Positions 10,301 through 22,221 of a stretch of 64,000 nucleotides of DNA are shown piece after piece. The stretch covers positions 28,657,410 through 28,721,409 of the forward strand of contig CM046873.1 in assembly GCA_025617745.1 (NCBI GenBank). The letters run 5' to 3'. Origin of the DNA: Heliocidaris erythrogramma. Taxonomy: Eukaryota; Echinodermata; Echinoidea; Camarodonta; Echinometridae. A model generated the notes under the pieces. The model was not told the origin of the DNA. It made no database searches and worked only from the letters and a program-made list of their open reading frames with translations. The position numbers were made by a program, and so were the translations under genes. The stretch's first letter is position 1, and every line of letters starts with the position of its first letter.

Positions 10301-12788
10301 TAATTCCTTGATCCTGTTAGCAAGGTAGATGGCGTATAAAACTCTAGATTCTATGTCTGCTTATAATTATTCCTGGCTTTTCAAATATGAAAATAACCAT
10401 ATAAACTCTGTGAAACTGTTCTATCAAAAAGAAAAAAAAAAGTAGTCATATATTAATAGCACTATCAACTGTGATTTTGATATTAAATCAAGTTTTCTGT
10501 GTCTACCTCCCAGCGGAAGATGCATCCCCGCCCAGCCCCACTCCTAGTGACGTGTCTGACACGTCGGTAGCTTCACAGCCAGGCTCCAGGACAGGCTCCA
10601 TATCATCGGATGACTTGGATGAACTACCCCCTCTATTGGCCTCCATCATTGATACTTCATATTGGAAAATGTAGGCAACTGTGTTTTCTACTTAGAATCA
10701 CCAAAGCACTAAGCCATGTATTTATAGATGAGTGCTTTTGTAGTACTGTGGCTGCCGCCCTGCGCCTCTTGGCAAACAGGTCGGAGTTTCAAACTCATAC
10801 ACTCCAAGAGAAATATATTCATAGAACCGGTATTGGCTTGTGCGAAATAACTTTATTCCTCATCCCAACTTCCAAGATAAAATACTGAATATAAAACAAA
10901 GAGAAAATACATTTTTAGATATTCAATTCCACAAAGATATAATGGGTACAAATCTAAGACTCTGATTGTATTGGTCTTAAACTATCAAGAACTTTACTAT
11001 GATACCAAGGAACATTGATATTACATTAAACAACTACAACCAAATACTGCCAAAACGATACATACATGCACATGTAATGTAAACATACATGTATAATGTA
11101 TAATTATATCAACTAAATTCTAGTGAAAACTTAGTATAAAATAATACCTGAACAGTAGAGTCCTAATTGCATATGACAGAATGTAACACATATATATATA
11201 TCTACTTCAATACATTCTCAATTCATCTTTCAAAGAGGAACAATGTACATTTATATCACTATTATTGTAAACTCTTAATTACATGACATGAATATGTTAT
11301 TTATGATATGCAGTTCTAAAATATCAACAGAAAAGGGAAAATCACCAATTGGAGGCTTTGAACAGATTACACCTTTGCACTTTTGCGTGAACTGCAAGAA
11401 ACTACTTTTATGTGACAATCAACTGGAGTTCTCTCTCTGGTTACTCTAACTTGAACTAATAGCTTTTAGCTTTTTCTCTCTATATATAAGAAGAGCATAG
11501 ATGCTGAGCTGGCTAAGATGACTCACTGAGCAGACCTAAAGGCTATTGTTCTCAGACTAAAAGGGTGCTGGTACTAACCAGGGCTTAACACCTAGTAGAC
11601 AATGAACTTGGCCAACATATACAATTTAAAACAATAAAGGTGTGCCTACTATGTGCATTACAACTTAGTAAATCTCCCCATATACTATAACACAGAGCAC
11701 CTCCTATTGGCTTTCATGCACAAAGGGATTAGAGCAGGCAAAAGGTGAACAAGAGTCCTAGAACTAAAAATATCACAAAATCTAAGATTTACAAAAACTA
11801 TATGAAATATGGCTATAATATCCTCACTGCAGACTGCTGCAGTGACAAGTACATGTATCTTCTAGTCATATTTTAAATTTATGGTGTTAAATCACTGTTG
11901 AACTCATCTGTAGGTTATATTGTGATAAAACATTTAGCATACAAGATTGACATTGCAGAGTTCTGATTTCAAAGAAAAAATGTTTCAATGAAATTTATTG
12001 CTAGCAATTTGTTTAGGTTGGCTGTGTAGAGACCTTGTTAGAAGGATTACCAAAAATAATCATTAAAAAAATAGTTTTCATATTTTATCTTGATATGATC
12101 CTAGAATTATTGTTATCATAGTTACATTATCTTCATCATCATCATGATCTTCATCACCTTATGATCATCATCTTCATCATCAACATCATCATCATCATCA
12201 TCATCATCATCTTCATCATCAACATCTTCATCATCAACATCATCATCATCAACAGCATCAACAGCATCAACAGCATCATCATCATCTTCATCACCTTATG
12301 ATCATCATCATGATCAGCATCATCATTACTGACTCCTTCACTCTTGTCATAGTTTATCTTATTTTATCATACATTATGCTTATTATCGTTTTGATCTTGT
12401 TTTTTTCAGGGAGAAGATATGTTGTGGGACCATCTTCAAGGGAGTCAGAGGAGAGATCATGGTACATCCACAGCTCCTCAGACCATGTGCGAACTCCTGC
12501 CTGGGGTCAGGGGTCAGAAGACCCACCCCCAGCCCCGCCCACAGGTCACCATCCGACCCCTCCTCCCAGCTCAAGACAAGCCCTGCCCTCTCTTGCAACA
12601 AGGGTGTGGTCAGTGACCCCATCACCCAGGCGACCAGCAAGCGTGGGGCCAGGCAAGACAGTATTGGAAGTGAGGGATCCAACGACAGCTCGGAATCGGA
12701 CGATCTCAGCTTAGCTCACTCAGTAGAGGTCAAAGGGCAGAGGTTAACAGGAAGTGATATCATTGATGACATCATGGAATCGTGCTAA
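7242..12788 (+). CDS. SINHCAF: SINHCAF/FAM60A-like SIN3-HDAC complex subunit (five coding exons)
   Basis: Coding exons are 7242-7329, 8857-9002, 9578-9806, 10514-10670 and 12410-12788, all with GT-AG borders and matching phases (1, 0, 1, 2), giving 332 residues. The N-terminus holds the family block FHRPKIYRSVAGCCICKAK, then GEICNACVLLIKRWKKLPKG and NWNHVVDARAGP, which carry the Cys pairs expected of the putative zinc-binding region. A Ser/Pro/Asp-rich middle precedes SYWKMEKICCGTIFKG, matching the family's TYWK-QKICCG block. The family is a nuclear subunit of SIN3-HDAC corepressors. The vertebrate protein is about 221 residues; this one is longer through its Asn/basic segment in exon 3 and a low-complexity Ser/Pro/acidic C-terminus ending IIDDIMESC. 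Start choice: first ATG after the acceptor, agreeing with the family start MF-FH. Identification is by recall of the family sequence and is strong for exons 1, 2 and the start of 5. Confidence 0.92.
7826..8040. mobile_element. MITE-like element in the intron after coding exon 1
   Basis: 215 bp with nearly 60-bp inverted arms: ggtggtattctgagatttat on the left, ataaatctcagaataccacc on the right, both also carrying the attttaattgtcataac block. The centre is CpG-rich (cccgcgcaaaa, gtacgcgg). No coding capacity. Confidence 0.8.
8857..9002 (+). CDS. SINHCAF: SINHCAF-like, coding exon 2
   Basis: Acceptor ctacag, donor cat/gtaagt, ends in phase 0. Encodes YETEFKDCFNLMEG followed by the second Cys pair in ICNACVLL and KRWKKLPKG. 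Confidence 0.93.
9074..9234. mobile_element. MITE-like element with ggggcggactgg ends
   Basis: 161 bp. The left end ggggcggactgg is mirrored by ccagtccgcccc at the right, and gggccggtca repeats occur inside. It lies in the intron between coding exons 2 and 3 of the SINHCAF-like gene. Confidence 0.75.
9578..9806 (+). CDS. SINHCAF: SINHCAF-like, coding exon 3
   Basis: Acceptor tgaacag, donor gaca/gtaaga, phase 1. Begins VVDARAGPGGK, the conserved continuation, then changes to a variable Asn- and Arg/Lys-rich stretch that may be disordered and may hold a nuclear localisation signal (RRHKRRNAERKKR). Confidence 0.9.
10514..10670 (+). CDS. SINHCAF: SINHCAF-like, coding exon 4
   Basis: Acceptor cctcccag, donor aaaat/gtaggc, phase 2. 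Encodes a Ser/Pro/Asp-rich linker with SISSDDLDELPPLL and ends in DTSYWKM, aligned with the family TYWK block. Confidence 0.88.
12137..12320. repeat. ATC/TTC trinucleotide-rich repeat
   Basis: Long run of atc, ttc and aac triplets in the last intron of the SINHCAF-like gene, ending about 90 bp before the exon 5 acceptor. Confidence 0.9.
12410..12788 (+). CDS. SINHCAF: SINHCAF-like, terminal coding exon 5
   Basis: Acceptor ttttttcag; opens with EKICCGTIFKGVRGEIMVHP, the conserved C-terminal Cys-Cys block, then a Ser/Pro-rich tail unlike the short vertebrate C-terminus. Stop TAA at 12786-12788. Confidence 0.9.
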
Positions 12789-13237
12789 TAATACACAAGG
12801 TTTCCTTCCAAGAGCTATAAGACTTCCTGAACTGTTGATATTGTTTATACCCTCTAAACCTTGGTGCAAAGATTCTTGTGTTTGTTCTGGAATGTCCGTG
12901 CCAGAATCAAGTAACTTCTTCCTTGAAGTGGTCCTGTCTTGGGTAGAATCATTCTGTTTAGAAAGAGAGAGATGCGAATTAGTCTGGTGGCCATATCTGT
13001 GGTCTTGCCGTGTAGACTGACCTGGATTTGACTCCCAAGACATGTCTTTAGGATCGATGGCGCTATTTTAAAGGTCAGTCGGAGACGCGAATAATCAGAT
13101 TGACGCACGTGTAATTTATAATTGATGCCCTGCGTAAGTGTGGTTTTCAGAGAGGCGGCTTCAACAGCATGTCAGCTGACTTGGTGCATGGTGACAGTAT
13201 GGCCGGAACTCTCTTTCTTTCCTACTGTTGGTCCCGT

Positions 13238-13400
13238 CGTTTAAAACCATGGTTTTACAACCAAAACCGCTGTATAACCATGCTTTTACAGCCAAAACCA
13301 TGGTTTTATATAACCATGGTTTTTTAACTTTTAAACCTTTTTTTGCTCTGATTGCAAAACCATAGATGGTTATTGGTCCATTGCAAAACCATGGTTTATC
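13238..13400. repeat. CCATGG palindrome array, block 1
   Basis: Repeated cores of aaaaccatggtttt separated by short spacers such as acaaccaaaaccgctgtat. Each core is self-complementary. Continues the same family as the larger block at 13.9-14.5 kb. Confidence 0.85.
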
Positions 13401-13899
13401 CACCGTTATGACGGTAAAACCAGAAAGAAATTTCTACAAGTCCAATCACTTAGACCAGTGAAAACCAGTATAACCAGTTTAACTATTTGACCTTGGTTTG
13501 TTACAAGATATGAAACTCTTGTACTAGTAACTACCAGTGGCAGTAGAAACAAGTTACTCTGGTATGTCTGCAATACTTCCAAAGTGCAATGGAATTTTGA
13601 AGACTTTGCATATTTGAAGTGTGAGGGAATCGTCCATATATATGTATTGAATGAACATATTTTAGTTCCTGGTTAGTGTTTCCTTAATTACTGTTTAATT
13701 ACATGTAATTGATACCAGTAAATGAATTATTCTAGTAATCGTTTGTTGACCCATCTTTGTATTTGATAAACGTTTTGGTGTACTCTAAATCATCAACAAT
13801 GAAGAAATGTACTGCAAATTTTAATAAATAATATGAAAACGTGAATACACAAGCACCCAGTATTTAATATGCAAATTAAGTGGTTTCTATTGGTTTTAC

Positions 13900-14472
13900 A
13901 ATCAAATCCACGGTATAACCATGGTTATACAACCAAACCCATTGTATAACCATGGTTATACAACCAAAACCGCTGTATAACCATGGTTTTACAATCAAAT
14001 CCACGGTAGAACCATGGCTTTTACAATCAAAACTCAAAACCACGGTATCACCATAATCAAAACCACGGTATCAAAATCACTGGTATCACTATGGTTTTAC
14101 AATCCAATCCATGGTAGAACCATGGTATAATAATGGATTTACAACCAAAACTATGGTATAACCATGCTTTTACAGCCAAAATCATGGTGAAACCATGGTT
14201 TAACCCTGGTTCTATAACCATGGTAAAACCGTGGCTTAACCATGGTTTATCCATGGTAATTTAACCATGGTAAAACCGTGGCTTAACCATGGTTCTATAA
14301 CCATGGTTATTTAACCATGGTAAAACCATGGTTTATCCATGGTTTTACCATGGATTTGATGGCAAAACCATGGATGGTTATTGGTCCATTGTAAAACCAT
14401 GGTTTTCCATGGTTATGATGGTAAAACCATGGTTATACCATGGTTCTGACAGTAAAACCATGGTTATTTTTT
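13900..14472. repeat. CCATGG palindrome array, block 2
   Basis: About 570 bp made almost entirely of degenerate roughly 30-bp units, each holding an aaccatggtt core or a one-base variant (ccacggt, ccatgct). Spacing is irregular and both strands read alike. Confidence 0.9.
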
Positions 14473-14479
14473 ACAAGGG

Positions 14480-14585
14480 TAATGTATGCAAAATGGATTC
14501 CATCTATAGAGATGCCATTATGCATAGCAGGTGCACCAAATAGTTGCATAAAGTGCAGTAAATTAGTAAACAGGTCTATTGAGAG
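14480..14585. repeat. Fragment of the TIR element found at 20.1-20.7 kb
   Basis: The segment with tgcaaaatggattccatcta, gcaggtgcaccaaatagttg and aaattagtaaacaggtctat matches 20,245-20,370 and 44,855-44,985 but lacks about 30 internal bases. It abuts the CCATGG array. Confidence 0.8.
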
Positions 14586-14832
14586 GCTAACTGAGTCACA
14601 TAGGGTTCTAAGATGGCCTCCATATGTGAAAGATGAAAACGGTCCCAAGGTTATTTTTGTGAAACATATGCACACACTTGTACGAAAATCATTCATCCCA
14701 AAGACCGTGTTGGCGTATTTGTATGAAAAGGGATCAAATTGTTAAAGTGTGCATACACGAGTTCCTGACATACCAGGTAATTTGTTAACGCTATATACAT
14801 GTAGTTGAGCAGAATGATATAAAGCATATTCT

Positions 14833-14900
14833 GTTGAGAACCAGAAGGGCATGAGCTCCGTTGTAAACGACATGCGCTAATGTCCTTCTGCTTCTGAGCA
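14833..14900. repeat. ccagaagggc hairpin repeat, copy 1 (diverged)
   Basis: Arms gagaaccagaagggcat and gtccttctgcttctgagc face each other across about 30 bp. Same family as the copies near 15.8, 18.0, 26.4 and 52.6 kb. Confidence 0.6.
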
Positions 14901-15817
14901 CATAATTTATGGGGTGAATGTTGTGGAGAGGCAAATAAGCGTCTTTTGTGTCATTCAGCTGTCATAAAGACTTCAAATATGTACACTGGATGAGTCATTG
15001 TCAAATGGTAGATGTATGTTTGATGTGCCAATAGTTTTGATTGATAGAACCGCTACTTTATTCATATAAATTCATTTTGAACTTTCAACAGTACAATGCA
15101 AAGTCTGCACTTAACTTTTCAAATTCAGACATACATACGTTTTTGTTTGTCTACATTCGAGCAAATGCTGACTGGAAACATAAATGGGCAATACAAAGTG
15201 AAGCTGGTATCATTTATACATTTCAGACAAAATTCTCTGCTTTTCACTTGCTGTAAGAAACAAAAAAAGAAGCAAAATTGGATAAATATACCTGTAGCTT
15301 AGTGCTCTGAATGCACTTAACCCTTTCAAGACCTTTCGGATGTGGTTTGGCTCAACAACTTTTGATTCAGAGGTCTAAAAAAATATAGGCTTACCAGATG
15401 CATGAGTAGAAAGAGCAAAAATTTTCTGCACACACTATGTCCAATTTTATTGCATGACCATATCGCGTTTGATTCCAGGAATTTTGAAAAGGAGAATAAG
15501 CTTTGAAATCCTTAAATTGGCAACACATTGAGATGTTCAAAATCATTGTTTTTCATCAAAATTGGCAATTTTTTCAACTTTTAGACAAAATTCTTAACCA
15601 TGTATATTGTTCTCAAAGACATTACACCTTATTAAAACCATGTAGCACTAAAATAAAAACATTATTGTTGCCAATTTGAAGAAAGAAATGTGATCAATTT
15701 AGCCCTTGAATAATTCCCGTCCTGAAAGGGTTAAAGGATAGATTACTAATAATATGCAAGTCCAAGCTACATGTATATTGTCCCATATGTTACGGACCAC
15801 ATCTAAGATTTTGATAC

Positions 15818-15888
15818 ATATCGTCTGTTTGGAGCCAGAAGAGTATTAACACAGAGTTAACGCCCTTCTGGCTCTCAACGGACGATAT
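15818..15888. repeat. ccagaagggc hairpin repeat, copy 2
   Basis: Arms atatcgtctgtttggagcca and tggctctcaacggacgatat are near-complementary, with gttaac inside, so most of the 71 bp can pair into one long stem. Confidence 0.8.
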
Positions 15889-16046
15889 GTTGGATAACTT
15901 TATGAAGCTGAGAGCTCTTCCAGAGCTTGGGTCAGACAAAATATCAAGTAAAATGATATTTTTATGTCAATTTATGTTCACAACTCATAATATAATCTCA
16001 TAATGCTTTGTACCATACTGATATAAAATGTTAATGTATGATTAAT

Positions 16047-16224
16047 TACAGTAAAACCTGGCTATAAAGACCACTCAAGGGAGACAAGAAAAGTGGTCTT
16101 TATGAGCAGGTGGTCTTTATGGACAGGTTCCTTAAATACACATTTCAATGAGAAACATTTGTTCAAGGGAAACAAAAATTGTGGTCTTTATAGACAGGTG
16201 GTGGCTAAAGCAGGTTTTACTGTA
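16047..16224. mobile_element. MITE-like element, family 1, second copy
   Basis: Same element as 5627-5812: begins tacagtaaaacctggctata and ends ctaaagcaggttttactgta, with accactcaagggagaca and tggtctttatgagcaggtgg inside. The ends agree more closely with each other here than in the first copy. Confidence 0.75.
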
Positions 16225-17956
16225 TTTTCAAAACTTTTGTTGGTTTAATGTGCTGGGAGAAATGAACTGAAGTCCGATAGAACCCCTGGACGACCACAAA
16301 GCCAGGAATTCCCTCTTTTCTTTGTAGCCAAACAGTGTAAACAACCTTTTTTTTTTTACTGTTATTGAATGTTGATTGCTGTTGTATGGTGTGGAAACGT
16401 GAGGTTTATTATGTATGCATAATTTTATTATAGATGCATTATTTTCCTGATGAAATGTGTTGCAATTGAAAGTATTTTTTGAGTGTTGTTACTACAGAGA
16501 GAAAGGCTAATTTTTTTATTCAGATGCTCTTATTTTTTAACTCTATTTATTGCCAAAAAGGGCCAAAAGAGAAAGAAGAAAATGGATGTATGGATATGAA
16601 GTATATTATTATGAAAGAATGTAAATATGTATTCTATGTGTGTATGTGTCTTTGTATATGTTAACCAGCAGTGTTTGTTTTCAGTGTTTGTGTGTATACA
16701 TCATGTATATGTACATGTCGGAAATATTTTGCATTTTGTACTCCAGAGAGATCAGTCCGGAAAGCACCAAGAGTGTCGTCCATATAGCACCGAGAGAACG
16801 TTCTTAGGAACTTTATTTCTTGATGCAATCGCCAACTAGATTTGGTTTTGTTAAATTCTTACACTGAAGTCTTGCGCATTATGTCCTAAATGTGTATGTA
16901 CTCTAGTGTTAATTCTTATTACTTTTATTACCCATTTTTATGACCCTTTACATACATAGTAGTGTTGAGCACCTACATGTAATTTCCAAAGTGGTGCTGA
17001 GCCAGAATCCAACATTGGACTTTTTACACTGCAAGCTAAAAGTGGTGTTGGCATAGTGGTTACACACCGACTCTATGCATACTTAGTGAGTTTATATCTA
17101 CACTGCAAAGATATACCTTTTAAACTATGTATATCATTGGACAAATTTTAAAACCCTATTGTTGCATTGCTCAGGAATATATTTCTTACCGTAAAAAAAT
17201 GCTTATCCTCTATATCCTGTTGAACAAAAAAGTATTATTTATGTGTTATCTCCTTCATGTCCATATAAGGATGTTCTATATTTTTCTTTGTGCAATGACT
17301 AAATTTGGTTAATTCTTGCCCTTTGAATTCAAGCTGAAAAAATATTTACCTCCAGAAATAAAAAACACCTTGCCTTGTGTAATCCTTATTAATCCTTCCA
17401 TACTGTTTATTATTTTTCATGAGTAATTGTAATTCATCATTATTATATATATGTATGATGTTATTGTTCACAGAAGAAGACCAAAGACTTTTTGGAAAGT
17501 TTCAGGAAGTCCCCCTTTTTTTCCATCATAGCGTAAATGTGTAGACACAGTATGTGGGTAGACTGTTCTCTTGTAGACATTTTCATGTAGATGTTTTACT
17601 GATCCTATGTAGACCGTGGAGTATAGTCTACAACCTGGTTAGTTCCGTACATTGATCTCCCAGTCTGAAACCTATCCTATATTCATGACAAAAAATGATA
17701 GAGAAAAAAAAGGGAAACACAGACAAGATGTTATGATCATTCTAATCAAAACTAAACTGTAACCGACCTAATACTCTCTGTGCAGTCTGTGGAGACCTTT
17801 TATAATTGCACTGTATATGGAAAGCAAGGCCGGCGTGAATATATTTCCCCTTCCTTTAATCTCTTATGCAAATGTTCAATACACATGGTATTGTCTTATC
17901 AAATGTTAAACCAGGAAACAAGCTTGCCCATAATTGTACATGCCTGTCTTTGTTTC

Positions 17957-18051
17957 TGATATCGTCCACTGAGATGCAGAAGGGCGCTAATCCACACAAT
18001 TAATTTAACACAGTAGCGTTAATGCCCTTCTGGCTCTCAGCAATTGATATC
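17957..18051. repeat. ccagaagggc hairpin repeat, copy 3
   Basis: Arms gatatcgtccactgagatgc / agaagggcgctaa and ttaatgcccttctggctctc / attgatatc face each other over about 95 bp. Same family ends (atatcgtc) as copy 2. Confidence 0.75.
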
Positions 18052-19744
18052 AAAGAGTTTCAATTCTTCCATTTGCCTCAATTATTGGACCGTGGTACGT
18101 CCAAAAAAAACATAAGCAATACTTAAATGTGAACTGTTGTCTTAATTTTCTTTTATTAATTTTTTTTTTTTGGTGAAAGTATGTAATTGTGGATATGTTA
18201 AAGTCACATGATCTTAGAATTCTTTGGCTGATGCATACATGACCATTTTAGAGGCAGAAAGCCTCTAAAATGCACCATTATACTTATTAGTTGCAAGAGG
18301 ACACTAATGATTGCAGAATTCATATTCATCTCGACAATATATTTAGAAGTAATAATAAACTTATGTCAAAATATATGTACATGTACTGAAATTTGAACAA
18401 ATTTACAGAAAATTCAAGTAGATTTTTGAATGAGCAATGTTGCAATTATATTTTCCTTGAAAAAAAAAAGAACAGTAATATTTGTGGTACGTAGGTATTA
18501 ATTATAAAAAGCCAACGTGAAATGGATGTAGACATACATGTACAGGTATTTTCAAAGTGATATTATGAACTTGTGGCAAATTGAGATTACTGAAATTCAA
18601 GTGGATATTTAAAAAAAAAGTGATTGAAATTATCTATTGCAAAATAACAACAATGGTTGGGAAACAATATACAATGCATGTATTTTAAAGAAAAACTGAA
18701 AAGAATTGATGTACGCTTGTTTACTGTGTAAACTGTAATAACTCTGGACAGTTTGGACAAAACACAACAAGATTCAACATATTTTGTCTCATGAAGAGTA
18801 TTATGAACACGCTGTGCGTATGCCAATTCAACCATATACCTTCTTCTTTTTATAATTTGTAAACTTTGTGATTGTGAAATAAGGAAACAGTATTTTACAC
18901 TGATTGCTGTGATTGTAAAAGTACTTGCGATAATATTTCTGTTTTTTCATATTTAATTTTTTTTTTATTGAAGACAGCTAATTTTACTTTAACAACGTTC
19001 CAAAAGTCGCATGTGAATGTTGATAAATGTCTAACTGTGTCATTGCCTATGTATTTGTATATCACAAAAATCTTCCGTCATGACGCTCCCGACAATTTTG
19101 AGCTGTCGAATTATGCGTGGACTGAGAATATACTTACAGGGTTTTTATGTGGCCGATATGCTTCATGGTCAAATTTCGATAAAGATAAAAATAAAGAATA
19201 AATAAATAAAAATAAAGGAGAAATAAACAATTTCTAGGTGAGGGGAGGATGAATGGCATAAGAGCCATTCCGTATCAAACGATTGTCCCTTGTAAAAACA
19301 TTGCTAATTTTCTCAAGTCTTATTTCCATTTGCAATGAACTTGCCAATTTTACTCTCAAATTACAATGCGAAAACAAATGTTTTACAGCTTTCTTTATCA
19401 AATATGATAAGGAGCTTTTAGGGACAAATAGATCTACATTTTGAATCTAAAGTTGAATTTAGTGTACATAATGCTAAATATGCAATACATATTTTGCAAT
19501 ACTTATTTATTTGTATAATGATGTGCATCTCAATTTGTGTACATATTACTGTGGAGTGACGTCTAGACTATAATCCTGAATAGTTGTGAATACTGTTGAT
19601 GTGCCTGCGATATAAGCAAGCCTTGTGTGTATTCGAGTCGTGGTGAATTATTTGAACAAATTAAAAGGAGGTAAAAGTGCTATTTCATGTGATATGTTTC
19701 GATTTAACGTGAATTATTTTGATATGAGAACAACGGTTGGTTTT

Positions 19745-19990
19745 GACGGAGGGATGGGTGGACAGAGAGATAGAGAAAGAGAAGGTGGAAAAGATAGAGT
19801 GAGGGGGAGAGATGTAGAGAAAGAGAGAAAGAAAATTAGAGAGTGGGGAGGGGCTCAGAGAGAGAGAGAGAGAGAGAGAGGAAGTGAGATAAAAGTTATT
19901 GATAAAGAGAGCTGGTGCGAGAAGAAGAGAGTGCGAGAGGAGTGACAGAGAGCGAGGGAATAGATGTCAAAGTGGGAGAAAGAAAAACAG
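19745..19990. repeat. Purine-rich (GA) low-complexity tract
   Basis: Dominated by gagaga and ggga units followed by a G run near 20,016-20,030. It recurs in copy B at about 44,358-44,615 with a different GA length. The open frame across it is a low-complexity artefact. Confidence 0.8.
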
Positions 19991-20063
19991 TGAGTCATTG
20001 TGACAGATTCGAGAGGGGGGGGGGGGGGTGGGGATCTTTGGATGCGCTAGAAACTAATTTGTA

Positions 20064-20707
20064 GAAAATAAGCGATTTCGTAATTAGGATTTGCGCTTGA
20101 GCAGATAAAGGTCATTTGACATAAACTGGCATGTTCGTTTAAAATAGACCTGTTTACTAATTTTATGCATACTTTTTGAACAAAAGTTTCTCTTGACGAC
20201 TCAAAAGCTTGCCAGAGGCTTGCCCGGCATAGCAACAACTAATATATGCAAAATGGATTCCATCTATAGAGATACCATGATGCATAGCAGGTGCACCAAA
20301 TAGTTGGTAACTAAGGATTCTGGAGAGAAACATGCATAAAGTGCAGTAAATTAGTAAACAGGTCTATTCACTGAGATAAGCATCGACTGTGATGTAATGA
20401 TCATTTAATTATACTTTTCATTAAATCCACTGAACAGCAACAACGTGTTTCATTGATGGTTGGTATTTGACGGTCTGCCAAATGATAGCCAACTTGCAAA
20501 CAATGCGCTTTCCCAAGTGTTCATTGACGTGCTATTCTAGTCACCTGGTCTACGATGTCTTTCTTTCATAGAGTTTGAATTCTGTAGGTTGCTATGTCGG
20601 GTAAGCTTACGTATTATCTTTCTTTGAAAAGATGCCTATCCTAATGAAAAAAGGGAAAAGTCATTTGCAAAAAGTTGTTCATGGGCCAACTACGAAATCG
20701 CTTATTC
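20064..20707. mobile_element. TIR DNA element candidate (copy A)
   Basis: Left end aaaataagcgatttcgtaat is mirrored at the right by tacgaaatcgcttattct. A second, inner inverted pair is formed by acctgtttactaatttta near 20,157 and taaattagtaaacaggtct near 20,346. No transposase frame is seen, so it is probably non-autonomous. Confidence 0.6.
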
Positions 20708-21164
20708 TGAAAGCCATAATTACATGTAGAAATGTCATGAGAGAATATAAAAGAAATAATCAAAAAGAGACTAACGTGATCAATGCCTACTTATCATGAA
20801 GCGTGACCACTGACCATCACAATGCAATGGTCAAGAAAATCGGATATTGGTCACTGAGAGTACTCCTACACAAGTGACCATCAAGATTTGAAACTGGAGG
20901 CCCATGCCTATGACCATAAGTTACAATAGTAATGATTTTACATGTTCCATATGGAGTCAAACCATGTTTTACATTATTGAAGCAAAAATGAAATATATGA
21001 TATTTCATATGATAAAATTTGTTAGGTCTGTTGTCGGTCTGGCGTCGTTCTTGTCAGTGTGACTGTGCTATTACTGTATGTTAAAAAATGTAAAAAGACA
21101 GATAGCGATCTTCTTTCAGCAGAAATGGTTAATATGTATATTGTCCTCCATATCCGTATCATAC

Positions 21165-21283
21165 CACGGTCACACGGTCACACCGCCAAACCGACCCCAC
21201 GCCGATTACAAACCGATCTATTCTTGGCCATCGGTCGCAATGGAATATTTTGGTCGGTCTGGCGTCGGTCTTGTCGGTGTGAC
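21165..21283. mobile_element. Short TIR element, gtcacac...gtgtgac (copy A)
   Basis: Left gtcacaccgccaaaccgacc faces ggtcggtctggcgtcggtct then ttgtcggtgtgac. Similar ggtctggcgtcg and cagtgtgac motifs occur just upstream (21,035-21,065), suggesting an older relative beside it. Confidence 0.6.
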
Positions 21284-22221
21284 TGACCTTGCCCGCATTT
21301 CCCTTCATCCTCGAGTCGTAGTCAATGTCTTGTCAAATTTAATTTCAGTTTACCATCTGACCATGGTTACATCAGCCATGCTGGTGTTTGGAAAACGTAT
21401 ATTTTTAAGACCAACAAAAAATTCTTTGCCATCAGTTGTGTCAATGATTTCTTATCATTTCTTTAAAATTTATAAGTGGTATCTTCAAAGTATTCTTCTT
21501 ACAATAAACGGAAATTGTATGTGTATTTTTAAAATGTAAATTATTTATGGGACATTTCCCAAAGAGTTATGAAAGTGATGAGGTGTAAACATCTATAATT
21601 GAAATATTTAAAAAATAATTTAAAATGATACAATGTAAATCATGTAATATTTTGTTTGTTTGTTTGCAGATGCTTTTCTGCATTTATTTCATAATCAATG
21701 TAAACAACAGTTGCTTTCAAACGTAACATATAATGGATGAGGCGATAAACTTACATAGAAATAATTGAGTGTTACATCATGATTGCAAACCATCTTTCAG
21801 TGACAATATTATATACACGTACCAATAACACAGTGAGTATGGATATAATTCTATATAAAACATTTGATGATGTAGGTACAATTATTTACAAAATGCAGAG
21901 GGCAAAACTATCATAAGCAAATGCTTAAGACGATAGCAGCCCGGAATTGCATGCGTATAGATGAGGATTCAGGAAATGTATATAGAAAGAATTTGCCATA
22001 TTGTAAATTGAAGAAAATTGCATACATTGAGAATCACTTATAACTCGCCATATTGTAATTTTAAGGGAATTGCATATATCTGTGCCGTGAGTGCGCAGGT
22101 GCAAAGTGCATATAGCTGGGGATTATGGTTTTGCAGATAATGTAATTGTATGGAGGGAAATTGAGTTTGGTTTAAGGATAACAATGGATACACGACAATC
22201 AGGGGTCGATATTCAAAGCAA

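Larger units (their letters stand above)
12789..18689. other. SINHCAF 3' UTR and intergenic region
   Basis: No further coding exon is recognised. The 3' UTR must begin at 12,789; its end is not clear, with an aataaa-type signal near 13,825 as one candidate. The stretch holds the CCATGG palindrome array, a fragment of the 20-kb TIR element, three hairpin repeats and one MITE-like element. The rest is AT-rich with nothing recognised. Confidence 0.5.

Noticed and set aside
12298-12714. 138-codon frame overlapping the last SINHCAF exon
   Set aside because: It is in a different frame from the conserved EKICCGTIFKG block and begins in the ATC repeat intron.
19625-19945. 106-codon Arg/Glu/Lys-rich frame and its copy at 44,213-44,566
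   Set aside because: Translation of a GA-rich low-complexity tract; length and frame differ between copies.
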